64,000 nt of DNA from Prevotellaceae bacterium UBA2448 (lineage in GTDB: Bacteria; Bacteroidota; Bacteroidia; Bacteroidales; Bacteroidaceae). The DNA lies in the NCBI GenBank assembly GCA_002342585.1, contig DDQG01000001.1:35997-99996 (forward strand). The letters run 5' to 3'. Below, piece after piece: positions 8,358 to 16,772 of the stretch; positions within the stretch are counted from its first letter, which is position 1, and the number at the start of each line of letters is the position of its first letter. Both the position numbers and the translations under genes were made by a program. The notes beneath the pieces are model-generated. The model saw nothing but the letters and a program-made list of their open reading frames with translations, was not told where the DNA came from and did not search any database.

Positions 8358-10937
8358 TTACTTATTGAAGTAGTACTTCTTACCGTCTGTGCCGATAGCG
8401 TAACCCTTAGCAGGTGCTGGGATTTCGCGACCGCTGAAGTCGAAGAATTTAATGCCGGCATTCTTAACAACTGGAGTGCCCTTGATGCCTGTCATAGTCT
8501 CTTCTGTAGCACCTACGATGTTGAATACGTAGATTCCCTTCTCAGACTTCAAAGCAACCTTTGTAGCATAAACAACTCCTGCTTCTGGCTCTTCTCCCAT
8601 CAAGCTCATATTGAACTTGTAGTCTTTCATTTGCGAAGGACTCTCTGAAATGTTAAGACCTACTGCAAATACGATGTCTGCGTCAGAACCACCATTCTCC
8701 AAGTCAACAAAGTAACCGTCTGCATCCATTTGTGCAGATTCCATATCGAATTCGCTTGTTCCACCAAATTGTACGAATCTGCCACTTCTGTTTTGGACCA
8801 TCCAAATTGCACCTTCAAAGTCGTCTTCTGTCATTTCGAGAGCAGTAAATGCTGCTTCCCAGTCAATTGCAGAGCTGAAGTACTGTCCGTAGTCGTCATT
8901 GTAAGTGTCTTCTGAAAGAGTGATAAGAACGTCCTGAGAACCAACAGGCTCCTGCTCTGGGCCAAGTTCGTCAACAAATTCGATGTTGCATACGATACGA
9001 ACATACTGTCCTTTTTCCTCGTTAACCAAATAGAATGTGCCAGTGTATGTGTCGCCTGCTTTACGAGTGTTTGGCTTGTTGTACCAAGAGATAATGCCAG
9101 CTCCGCTGTGCTGCCAATCCATACCCATTGCGTCAGCATCGCCCCATGATGCAGGGTAGAGCTTGCCGTCAACAGACTTCAACCAGAAACCGCCTTCTGG
9201 TGTCAGTGTCAGCTGGCTTGTGTAGAGTTTGTCAGCATCTGCCTCTTCTGGGTTCTCATAATATACGTCACCAAAGAGAGTAAGTGTGTTGATGTCATCT
9301 ACTCCTAATTTGTTCTTGATGTAGTCAACATCTACAGTCGTATTCTGTTCAAGAAGGTAAGCTGTTTTACTTGGAATAAGCTGAACGTTGTATTCAAGAC
9401 GTCCTTCCTGAGTCCAGTCTGCCTGCTTGATTGTAGATTCTGGCAATTTGATAGAATACTTGAAGTTTACAGTGTAGTATTTTCCTGCTGCTGGATTTGC
9501 AAGGAATACCGGGAATGTAAATTCATCACCATCCTTCAATGTGCCAGCCATCTGCAGAGAAGAAATCTGGTAAACACCTTCTGCCAATTCGTAAGCTACC
9601 ATTACTCGTGCATCAGACCCCCATGCACAATAGTTTCCGGTTTCATTCAGCCATGCTCCCCAACCATCGCTAAGATCGTCAGAGAATCCTTCTCCAGCTG
9701 TTGGCAAGTGGTAGAATGTGATGTCTGATGGATCTTCGAGTCCTAAGTTGCTGGCAACTTCAGTAATGTTTTCGATAGGAGTGCTTAATTTAAGATAATC
9801 CATAATCTTAGTTGTTGACTGTGTGATGTCAATAGTACCAACTTCTGTCCATTCGCTTGGATCTACGTTCTGAGGTTCTTCCATAGCTACCTGAACCTTG
9901 ATACGTGCAGCCTTATCGCCGTTTACGAGGTAGAGGTATGTGTAGTCATTGTCCTCGGTAGAAGTGAATGTGCCAGGATACTGACCAGAAGTGATGCTGT
10001 ATTCACCTTCTGCTAATGCAATCTCCTGTGTGTAGAATGTACAACCTGCAGCCCATTCTTTAGGAGCATTGATTGCAAGTGGAATTTCCGAGCCTGCCTG
10101 TTCGTCAAAGTTAGCATAACGACCAAACCAAGCACCACCAGCAGCATCCTCTGGGTGAGAGAGTGAGTCGATGAGTTCGTAGCTGGTTTCCTCAGTCTGA
10201 GCATCGACTATAGTCTTCACAGTCTGAACATATGTCTGAGCAGATGCATTTGCGTCGAATTCTTCAGCTGTTGTGCCAAGTGCATCATATACGCCTTCGA
10301 GTGTAGCTGAATATTTCTTTCCTTCGTAAGACTTGCCAATAGTGAAGTTCAGTGGCAGGGTATAGTCCTTCACTATAGTAAGTTTTGAAAGATATACCTC
10401 TGTTGCCTGAGGAGCTGCATTTACATGAAGTTTTACATCGAACTGGAGACGACCGTTACCATTATAGAGGTAAAGTGTACAAGAGAGGTCTGTGTCTGTG
10501 TAAACCTTCTTGAAGAAGTTTGGCATCTGACCTACTTTTACATAGAATTCAGATTCGTACTCGTCACCTGTTTCCGAATCTACACCTGCCGGGTCGTAAT
10601 AAAGACCTGCATACCAGCAAGTGCCGGCGTCGCCATAACCCTGTGGGGTGCCATCCGCATTCATCCAGAATTCGTTGTGGTTACCTGTGTAGGTGTTTGT
10701 TTCATCGTCGGCTGTCTTCAGATATACATTATTGTTACCTTCGCCATTAATAAGAGCCTCCAGTGCAGCTTCGTCTGCAAGACCAAGTCCTGAAATGATG
10801 TCGGCAACAGGGAATGCTTGAGAACCGCTGAAGTAATCGTTTTCCGGGTCGCTTGTGATGTTTACATCATAACCCCAAGCAACTGTGCTTACGCAGGTAA
10901 GTACCAGAGTAAGCAAAAATGAGTAGATTTTTCTCAT
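8358..10937 (-). CDS. secreted multi-module protein with about five DUF4859-like repeats
   Basis: 859 residues, signal peptide 1-22 ending VAWGYD. The mature part is a series of about five related beta-rich modules of 140-160 residues (roughly 24-155, 170-340, 355-500, 510-655, 665-815). Each repeats the pattern of a helix-like (I/A)xxLGL(D/E)D segment, a Trp/Gly-rich middle (GWGAWLNETGNYCAWG and similar) and a closing GxYQIxxxQxPG-type strand. The last 45 residues end in FFDFSGREIPAPAKGYAIG..KYYFNK, a tail I associate with exported Prevotella proteins. Composition is acidic. Likely a surface or secreted binding protein; the ligand is unknown. Confidence 0.8.
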   Translation of the reverse strand: MRKIYSFLLTLVLTCVSTVAWGYDVNITSDPENDYFSGSQAFPVADIISGLGLADEAALEALINGEGNNNVYLKTADDETNTYTGNHNEFWMNADGTPQGYGDAGTCWYAGLYYDPAGVDSETGDEYESEFYVKVGQMPNFFKKVYTDTDLSCTLYLYNGNGRLQFDVKLHVNAAPQATEVYLSKLTIVKDYTLPLNFTIGKSYEGKKYSATLEGVYDALGTTAEEFDANASAQTYVQTVKTIVDAQTEETSYELIDSLSHPEDAAGGAWFGRYANFDEQAGSEIPLAINAPKEWAAGCTFYTQEIALAEGEYSITSGQYPGTFTSTEDNDYTYLYLVNGDKAARIKVQVAMEEPQNVDPSEWTEVGTIDITQSTTKIMDYLKLSTPIENITEVASNLGLEDPSDITFYHLPTAGEGFSDDLSDGWGAWLNETGNYCAWGSDARVMVAYELAEGVYQISSLQMAGTLKDGDEFTFPVFLANPAAGKYYTVNFKYSIKLPESTIKQADWTQEGRLEYNVQLIPSKTAYLLEQNTTVDVDYIKNKLGVDDINTLTLFGDVYYENPEEADADKLYTSQLTLTPEGGFWLKSVDGKLYPASWGDADAMGMDWQHSGAGIISWYNKPNTRKAGDTYTGTFYLVNEEKGQYVRIVCNIEFVDELGPEQEPVGSQDVLITLSEDTYNDDYGQYFSSAIDWEAAFTALEMTEDDFEGAIWMVQNRSGRFVQFGGTSEFDMESAQMDADGYFVDLENGGSDADIVFAVGLNISESPSQMKDYKFNMSLMGEEPEAGVVYATKVALKSEKGIYVFNIVGATEETMTGIKGTPVVKNAGIKFFDFSGREIPAPAKGYAIGTDGKKYYFNK

Positions 10938-11113
10938 ACGCTTTTAGTTTTTTTGTTAGGTTAGTAATTATGTTATTAAAATGTGTCTTTTGCATGTAAT
11001 ATTCAACTTTGCAAAGATGACAAAATAAGCAGAACAAACAATGTCCTGCTTATCGAAATTTTATAAACTTGTTTATAATGTAGCAAAAACCTTCGCTTTT
11101 TGCAATATAGAGA

Positions 11114-11527
11114 TTACATTAGGCTATCGAATTCGAAGTCTTTCTTCACTCTGTAGGCTATGCCGGTCATGCATCCGAGCAGTTCGCCGTTTTGGTTCCG
11201 AATCTGCATGTCACAATAGGGTATGCGATGGTGGTCGAAGGTTTCACGGCATTCAGCTGTGATGTGGTCGCCCAGTTGTGCCGACTTCAGGAAGGTGACA
11301 GTGTTGGAGATGCCAAGTGTTAGTGTGCCATGACAGTTTGCCACTGCTGCAAAGGCAAGGTCGGCAAGGGTGTACACGACTCCTCCCTGACATACTCCCG
11401 CTCCGTTCAGATGGCGCTCTTCGACGGTCAGTTCTGCTTTTGCATAACCTTCGCGAACCTCAGTAAGCTGTGCTCCGATGCTTTGTGCAAAGCGGTCGGT
11501 GGTGTTCAGCTTTTCAAGCAAGGTCAT
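11114..11527 (-). CDS. PaaI family hotdog-fold thioesterase
   Basis: 137 residues with the hotdog pattern: HLNGAGVCQGGVVYTLADLAFA (about 40-61, the helix with catalytic Asp/Gly context) and a later AQLGDHITAECRE strand. Members hydrolyse acyl-CoA, often aryl-CoA such as phenylacetyl- or hydroxybenzoyl-CoA. The gene overlaps the ACT-domain gene by 14 bp and ends the cluster that contains paaK and ior genes, which points to aryl-CoA turnover. The substrate is inferred from context. Confidence 0.87.
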   Translation of the reverse strand: MTLLEKLNTTDRFAQSIGAQLTEVREGYAKAELTVEERHLNGAGVCQGGVVYTLADLAFAAVANCHGTLTLGISNTVTFLKSAQLGDHITAECRETFDHHRIPYCDMQIRNQNGELLGCMTGIAYRVKKDFEFDSLM

Positions 11528-11924
11528 AGCTCTTCAACTTTTTCAGTTTTATGATTTCCTGGGTCTTCTCAGTGTCGTCGGTTCGCATGATGAGAATACC
11601 TTTGTTTCCGACAAGGAAAGAGTACATATAACTGATGTTGATGCCTGCTTCAGCAAAGTATTGAATGGCAGAGGCAGCCTGTCCTGGAGTGTCGTCGAGC
11701 TCTATGGCGAATACATCGTTGGTGATGGCACTGATGCCGTTCTCCTTCAGCAATTTGTCTGCGAGTACTGGTTTGTCGCAGATGATACGATAGATGCCAT
11801 ATTTCACTGTGTCGCTAATAGATGAAGCGATAATCTGTATGTTTGCCTCTTTCAGAACGTTCAGCACTTTCAGTATGGTGCCTGATTTGTTCTCGATGAA
11901 TATTGATATTTGTTTGATAGTCAT
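11514..11924 (-). CDS. ACT domain-containing protein
   Basis: 136 residues made of two ACT units: TIKQISIFIENKSGTILKVLNVLKEANIQI (1-31) and a second near 70-100 (FAIELDDTPGQAASAIQYFAEAGINI). Such proteins bind amino acids and are often encoded next to phenylacetate-CoA ligase. It lies 78 bp downstream of a paaK paralogue and overlaps the thioesterase gene. A role in sensing an aromatic or branched amino acid is inferred. Confidence 0.9.
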   Translation of the reverse strand: MTIKQISIFIENKSGTILKVLNVLKEANIQIIASSISDTVKYGIYRIICDKPVLADKLLKENGISAITNDVFAIELDDTPGQAASAIQYFAEAGINISYMYSFLVGNKGILIMRTDDTEKTQEIIKLKKLKSYDLA

Positions 11925-11934
11925 AATGTGTAAC

Positions 11935-12002
11935 GGTTAAAGGTTAACGGTTAAAGGTTAAAGAGTTTTCGTTTTCGTTTTCGTTATCGTTTTCGTACGA
12001 AG
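11935..12002. repeat. simple heptamer (GGTTAAA/C) and hexamer (TTTTCG) repeats
   Basis: The gap between two genes of the same cluster is filled by TAACGGTTAAAGGTTAACGG-type heptamers (about 11935-11960) and then four TTTTCG/TTATCG hexamers (about 11965-11996). Similar tracts recur elsewhere in the window. Confidence 0.85.
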
Positions 12003-13319
12003 TTATTGGTAAACTTTTCTCTTATCTACTACACGAACGGCTTTGCCTTCGCTGACTGGGAGCGTGCCCTTAGGAACGAGTTTTACGTGTGGAGTAAGCA
12101 GAATTTCGTCTTTCAGCGCACGTTTTACGTCTTTGTTCAGTTGCAGCAAGCGGCCATAGTCGTCTGTGAACATATCTTCGAGTTCCACTTCAACAGTCAT
12201 GTTGTCGTTGTCTTCGTCGGTAGTAAGTGTGATGAGGTAGTTGTTTGCCAGTTCTGGGAATTGCATAAGTATCTTCTCTATCTGTATTGGGAAGATGTTT
12301 ACTCCGCGGAGCACCATCATATCGTCGCTTCTGCCACGCATACGGTCGAGACGGACATGGTTTCGTCCACATGGACAGGTGTGTCCCAGTACTCGTGTGA
12401 GGTCGCGAGTGCGATAGCGCAGCAGTGGCATTGCTTCACGACAGAGGGTGGTGAGAACCAATTCTCCGATTTCTCCTTCTTTTACTGGTTCCAATGTCTC
12501 TGGGTCAACAATTTCTACGATGTAGTAGTCTTCCCAGAAGTGGAGACCATTCTGCTCTTTACATTCGAAACCTACACCAGGACCACACATCTCACTCATG
12601 CCAAAGGAGTTGTATGCCTTTACACCCATCATGTTCTCAATTCTCTTTCGCTGTTCTTCGCTATGTGGTTCGGCGCCGATAGCCAGCACTTTCAGTTTTG
12701 TGTCGCGACGAGGATCTACTCCCTGTTCTTGCATTACTTCGTACAGACGGGTTACGTAACTTGGTACGGCATGAATGGCTGTAGTGCCGAAGTCTTTGAT
12801 GAACTTAATCTGTCGCAGAGAGTTTCCTGCTGCAGCAGGTACTGTGAGCATACCCAGTTTTTCTGCTCCGTACTGGAAACCTAATCCGCCTGTGAACATA
12901 CCGTAGCCTGAGGAGTTCTGGAATACGTCGTCGGGGCGCAGACCTACCATCCAGAGGTTGCGAGCTACCTGATTTGCCCATTCGTCAAGGTCTTTCTGTG
13001 TGTGCAGGATTACTGTAGGGTTGCCTGTAGTTCCGGAACTGGAATGCAGACGAACACACTGGCGCAATGGTACACTGGCGATTCCAAACGGATAGGTGTC
13101 GCGAAGGTCTTGCTTGGTTGTGAAAGGAATTTTGCGAAGGTCGTCCAGAGTTTTGATGTCTTCCGGCTTCAGTCCGCATTCTTCAAAACGTTTTTTGTAG
13201 AAAGGTGAATTCATACAGTGTTTAACTGTAGCTTGCAGACGCTCTAACTGAAGTTTTTTAATGTCTTCTTTCGATAGCGTCTCGAATTCGGGATGCAAGT
13301 AAGGTGATTTGTCGTCCAT
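12003..13319 (-). CDS. paaK: phenylacetate-CoA ligase (second paralogue)
   Basis: AMP-forming aryl-CoA ligase of 438 residues, converting phenylacetate or indoleacetate plus CoA and ATP to the aryl-CoA. The adenylate-binding loop SSSGTTGNP (about 93-101) and the FGMSEMCGPG motif (about 238-247) are intact, and the C-terminal domain carries GRSDDMMVLRGVNIFP. It is identical in length to the other ligase in the cluster (16773-18089) but clearly diverged in sequence, so this is an old duplication. It is followed by the ACT and thioesterase genes. Confidence 0.92.
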   Translation of the reverse strand: MDDKSPYLHPEFETLSKEDIKKLQLERLQATVKHCMNSPFYKKRFEECGLKPEDIKTLDDLRKIPFTTKQDLRDTYPFGIASVPLRQCVRLHSSSGTTGNPTVILHTQKDLDEWANQVARNLWMVGLRPDDVFQNSSGYGMFTGGLGFQYGAEKLGMLTVPAAAGNSLRQIKFIKDFGTTAIHAVPSYVTRLYEVMQEQGVDPRRDTKLKVLAIGAEPHSEEQRKRIENMMGVKAYNSFGMSEMCGPGVGFECKEQNGLHFWEDYYIVEIVDPETLEPVKEGEIGELVLTTLCREAMPLLRYRTRDLTRVLGHTCPCGRNHVRLDRMRGRSDDMMVLRGVNIFPIQIEKILMQFPELANNYLITLTTDEDNDNMTVEVELEDMFTDDYGRLLQLNKDVKRALKDEILLTPHVKLVPKGTLPVSEGKAVRVVDKRKVYQ

Positions 13320-13324
13320 TGTTT

Positions 13325-13346
13325 TATTATTTAGTTTTCGTTTTCG
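13325..13346. repeat. TTTTCG hexamer tract
   Basis: A short run of TTTTCG/TTATCG units starts in the gap between the methyltransferase-like gene and the paaK paralogue and continues to about 13361. It matches the tract near 11965-11996 on the other side of the same paaK gene. Confidence 0.7.
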
Positions 13347-14132
13347 TTATCGTTTTCGTTGTCTCACCGCTTCGTACATTAGTATTGCTGCACTTACAGA
13401 GACATTCAGGGAGTCGAGTTGTCCCAACATGGGGATTCTGATGTGTGCATCGGCTGCCTGACGCCATTTGTCTGTAAGTCCCTTGTCTTCTGTTCCCATC
13501 ACTATTGCCGTAGCTCGTCGCATGTCGGTGTCGTAGTAGGCAAAAGAGTCCTGCAGTTGAGCCGTGAGTATCTGAATGTCTTTTTGTTTCAGAAAAGCGA
13601 TACATTCGTCGGTTGTACAAGCCACGAATTGTTTTGTAAAACAAGCCCCGATGCTACTGCGGATTATATTGGGGTTGTACAGGTCGGTAAGTGGGTCGCA
13701 TACTATCACTGCATCGACTCCTGCTGCATCGGCACTACGCAGTATGGCTCCTATGTTTCCTGGTTTTTCCACACTTTCCAGTACTACAATCAGCGGACTG
13801 TCCTGCAGTTTTAAGTCTGCCAGACTGGTCTGCTTTTCTTTTACTACTGCAATGAGACCTTCCGTGCTCCCTCTGTAAGCAATTTTCTCATATACATTCT
13901 TGCTTACGCAGATTATTTCATCTGAACTGTGAAGAGAGTGGGGAAGTTCGCCCATTTCCTGACAATAGTACAATTCTTTTATGCTGAATCCTGCTGCTGT
14001 ACAATGTCCTATCTCGCGCATTCCCTCTACGATAAACAAGCCCTGACGGCGTCGTTCTGATGCCTTCTGCTGTAAAACTGCCAAGTTTTTTATTCTTGGG
14101 TTTTGAGTGCTTGTTATCTGTAGCGGTTCCAT
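13347..14132 (-). CDS. TrmH/SpoU family RNA 2'-O-methyltransferase
   Basis: 261 residues from the ATG at 14132 (MEPLQITSTQNPRIKNL), the usual start of this family; the longer frame would overlap the upstream SDR gene. An N-terminal substrate-binding domain (about 1-90) precedes the SPOUT domain with VVLESVEKPGNIGAILRSADAAG (motif 1), IVMGTEDKGL (motif 2) and IPMLGQLDSLNVSVSAAI (motif 3). It would methylate a ribose in rRNA or tRNA. It sits 4 bp after the SDR gene; co-transcription with the metabolic genes looks incidental. Confidence 0.92.
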   Translation of the reverse strand: MEPLQITSTQNPRIKNLAVLQQKASERRRQGLFIVEGMREIGHCTAAGFSIKELYYCQEMGELPHSLHSSDEIICVSKNVYEKIAYRGSTEGLIAVVKEKQTSLADLKLQDSPLIVVLESVEKPGNIGAILRSADAAGVDAVIVCDPLTDLYNPNIIRSSIGACFTKQFVACTTDECIAFLKQKDIQILTAQLQDSFAYYDTDMRRATAIVMGTEDKGLTDKWRQAADAHIRIPMLGQLDSLNVSVSAAILMYEAVRQRKR

Positions 14133-14136
14133 GGCA

Positions 14137-14940
14137 TTAGCACTTATACATCTTTCCGACAACTTTGTTGGCAAGCCATGTAGGCAGTAGTCTGTTGCCT
14201 AAACATTCCAAGTCGGAGAGTAAGTCGCTTGTGTAGAACAGACTCGGATTCTTCTTCATGCATGCTTTTACCACTTTCTTGGCAACTGTTTCTGATGTCA
14301 TGCCGTGGTTTTCTTCCTGTTCCATCTGTTCGATAGCTGCTTGCATGTTAGGATATACATCACTGCCGGCAAGGTCTGTACGGCGTGCTGCACCAAAGCC
14401 AGTGTTTACATTGCCTGGCAACACACTGCTGATGGTAATTTTGTATTCTTTCAGTTCGTTGTTCAGTGCGAAAGCAAATGAATTCAATGCCGCCTTTGTG
14501 GCTGAATACATTGCCTGGAATGGTATGCTGAATACAGCTGCCATACTGCTTACGAATACGATTCTGCCTCTTTCGCCATCGCCCATCTGCTGAGTGCGCA
14601 TAAGAGGAAGGGCTGCCTGAACAAGTCGGATGGGACCATATACATTCACGTCAAACTGACGCTGCATTTCTTCTTCCTTCGTGAATTCTACAGAACCGGC
14701 TACACCCATACCGGCACAAAGTATCAATACGTCGATTCTGCCTTCTTTATCAGATATCTGTTTGATGGCTGCATCGATGGATGTGCGGTCTGTGACATCA
14801 CAAGCGATATGCAGAACATCCTCTTGAGGTTTGTTGGAACGGCTCAGGTCGTAAACGGAATGTCCCTTGTCTGCCATCATGCGGGCAGTGGCACGACCTA
14901 TGCCTGACGAAGCACCAGTTATGACAATAACTTTTTTCAT
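14137..14940 (-). CDS. short-chain dehydrogenase/reductase (SDR)
   Basis: 267 residues, classical SDR: cofactor loop TGASSGIGRATA (about 8-19), CAGMGVAG, catalytic Ser in FVSSMAAVF and YxxxK as YSATKAALN. NAD(P)-dependent oxidoreductase of unknown substrate. Its ATG overlaps the stop of the upstream aminotransferase gene (TAATG), so the two are coupled, which suggests a related pathway step. Confidence 0.92.
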   Translation of the reverse strand: MKKVIVITGASSGIGRATARMMADKGHSVYDLSRSNKPQEDVLHIACDVTDRTSIDAAIKQISDKEGRIDVLILCAGMGVAGSVEFTKEEEMQRQFDVNVYGPIRLVQAALPLMRTQQMGDGERGRIVFVSSMAAVFSIPFQAMYSATKAALNSFAFALNNELKEYKITISSVLPGNVNTGFGAARRTDLAGSDVYPNMQAAIEQMEQEENHGMTSETVAKKVVKACMKKNPSLFYTSDLLSDLECLGNRLLPTWLANKVVGKMYKC

Positions 14941-16247
14941 TAGTGATTCTGTTTAAACAATTCAATGCGTTCTTTGAACAATGGTTCCAGTTCTTTGCTG
15001 AAGAACGAAGTACAGATGCGAACTCCCTGTTCGTTGCTACCCATAGTGTCGAGTGGGAATACGGTAATACCATAGTACATGAGTTCGCGAGTCAGTTGCA
15101 GGTCTGTCATACCTGGGTACTGAACAGTGAAGTAGAATCCGTCTGCCAGTGGTGCACCAAGGTCGTTGTCATATACGAGGTAGAACCCATTGGAGAGGAG
15201 CACATCTTTCATGAACTTAGCTCGTCTGCCATATTCACGAACATCGTTGAGGAAATTATATTTTCCGTCGCATGCAGCCTCCATAAGTGCTGCCATAGCG
15301 TGTTGTACACTGTGGGTAGTTCCACTTGAGAGGGTGTACATCAGGCGGTTGCAGAAGAAATTACCGAATTCGCCAACTCCGAAATTCTTTTCCAGAGATG
15401 GATAAACTCTATGGTACAGTTTGTTGCTTATGCAGGCTACACCAATACGCTGTCCTGCATAAGAGAATGCTTTAGAACCAGATACAGCCAGAATGTAGTT
15501 GTCTGTGTAATGGGCAATTGTAGCCTGATATGGCTCTTCGAACGGATGACTAAGGTCGCGACGGAAGTCCATAGCGAAGTATGCAAGGTCTTCCAGTACT
15601 ATGCAGTCGTATTTGTTCACCAGTTCGGCAATACCCTTGAGTTCTTCGTCTTTGAAACATACCCATGATGGGTTGTTAGGGTTTGAATAGACAATGCCAC
15701 ATATGTTGTTTTGAGAAAGAATCTCATCCAGTTTCTTTATCAGTGCCTCACCTCTGTAGCCGTGAATGTCGAGACCAATATGTTTCAGCCCTATTACGTC
15801 GCATTGAGCAGTTTGTACAGGGAATCCCGGGTGGATGAAAAGAACTGTGTCTTTCTCTGGCATAGCATGACGCCAAGCAGTGAATGTGGCAAAAGTGCCC
15901 TGCATAGAACCTGTAGTAGGAATGCAACCCAGTGGGTCGATATCTACTCCGATAAAGGCTTTTGCAAAACGCGATGCTGCCTGTTTGATTCGTGGAATGC
16001 CTCCGTTAGGTGGGTATGTGGTTGCACAACCTTCTGCAAGTGCTTTCTTCTCTGCCTCGATAGCTATGTCTGATGGTTTCAGACCAGGAACACCCATTTC
16101 AAGGTGGATTACCTGCTGTCCGGTCTTTTCTTCCAATTGTTTTGCTAATGATTGTAAATCTCTGATTGTGGCTTGTGAAAAGTCGCCCAATCCCATCCCT
16201 TCTATGGCATTTGTTACCGTTTCGTAATTTAAAGGAGTATTTTTCAT
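14940..16247 (-). CDS. PLP-dependent aminotransferase, class I/II
   Basis: 435 residues from the ATG at 16247 (MKNTPLNYETVTNAIEGMG); the 44 extra upstream codons cross the promoter box and are rejected. Fold type I features: YSNPNNPSW, DLAYFAMDFR and the PLP-lysine segment VSGSKAFSYAGQRIG. Converts an amino acid to its 2-oxo acid. Encoded beside indolepyruvate oxidoreductase and aryl-CoA ligases, so an aromatic amino acid is a reasonable substrate, but this is inference. Confidence 0.9.
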   Translation of the reverse strand: MKNTPLNYETVTNAIEGMGLGDFSQATIRDLQSLAKQLEEKTGQQVIHLEMGVPGLKPSDIAIEAEKKALAEGCATTYPPNGGIPRIKQAASRFAKAFIGVDIDPLGCIPTTGSMQGTFATFTAWRHAMPEKDTVLFIHPGFPVQTAQCDVIGLKHIGLDIHGYRGEALIKKLDEILSQNNICGIVYSNPNNPSWVCFKDEELKGIAELVNKYDCIVLEDLAYFAMDFRRDLSHPFEEPYQATIAHYTDNYILAVSGSKAFSYAGQRIGVACISNKLYHRVYPSLEKNFGVGEFGNFFCNRLMYTLSSGTTHSVQHAMAALMEAACDGKYNFLNDVREYGRRAKFMKDVLLSNGFYLVYDNDLGAPLADGFYFTVQYPGMTDLQLTRELMYYGITVFPLDTMGSNEQGVRICTSFFSKELEPLFKERIELFKQNH

Positions 16248-16282
16248 ACAAATATTTCTTTCTACATTATTTAATTTCCGCA

Positions 16283-16290
16283 CAAAGGTA
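16283..16290 (-). promoter_or_regulatory. -7 box for the aminotransferase operon
   Basis: TACCTTTG on the minus strand, 36 bases before the aminotransferase ATG. A second identical box at 16311-16318 faces the other way, so the two genes have divergent promoters about 20 bp apart. Confidence 0.65.
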
Positions 16291-16310
16291 CAATATAAAA
16301 ATGAAAAGCG

Positions 16311-16318
16311 TACCTTTG
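16311..16318 (+). promoter_or_regulatory. -7 box for the DUF486 gene
   Basis: TACCTTTG, 20 bases before the start at 16339, arranged back-to-back with the minus-strand box at 16283-16290. Confidence 0.65.
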
Positions 16319-16338
16319 CAGCATCAAAAAAACGAATT

Positions 16339-16707
16339 ATGAACGGAATATATACTATCCTGCTGCTTATTGGTAGCAATATTTTTATGACTCTTGCATG
16401 GTATGGTCACCTGAAACTCCAACAAATGCACCTGAGTGACAGCTGGCCTTTGATTGCGGTAATCGTGTTTTCATGGGGTATCGCCTTTTTCGAATATTCT
16501 CTCCAAGTACCTGCCAATAAGATTGGTTTCATCGGTAATGGCGGTCCTTTCACACTCGTTCAGTTGAAAGTCATTCAGGAGGTAGTTTCGCTTACTGTGT
16601 TCACTGCTATTGCTTCCTTTATGTTTCAAGGAGAACAACTCCACTGGAATCATTTCGCTGCCTTCGCCTGTCTCATCGCAGCTGTATGGCTTGTGTTCTT
16701 GAAGTAA
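16339..16707 (+). CDS. DMT family membrane protein (DUF486)
   Basis: 122 residues, four hydrophobic segments, with the conserved EYSLQVPANKIGF core (about 54-66) of the DUF486 group in the drug/metabolite transporter superfamily. Function is not known in this family. It is a single plus-strand gene inside a minus-strand cluster, with its own promoter and a terminator. Confidence 0.88.
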   Translation: MNGIYTILLLIGSNIFMTLAWYGHLKLQQMHLSDSWPLIAVIVFSWGIAFFEYSLQVPANKIGFIGNGGPFTLVQLKVIQEVVSLTVFTAIASFMFQGEQLHWNHFAAFACLIAAVWLVFLK

Positions 16708-16730
16708 TATTATAAGAAGATAACAAAATA

Positions 16731-16767
16731 AAAAACCTTCTGTACTGGAATGTGCAGAAGGTTTTTT
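16731..16767. terminator. bidirectional terminator between DUF486 and paaK genes
   Basis: Stem AAAAACCTTCTG against CAGAAGGTTTTT, loop of 12 bases, with A and T runs on both sides, between two convergent genes. Confidence 0.82.
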
Positions 16768-16772
16768 TGATT

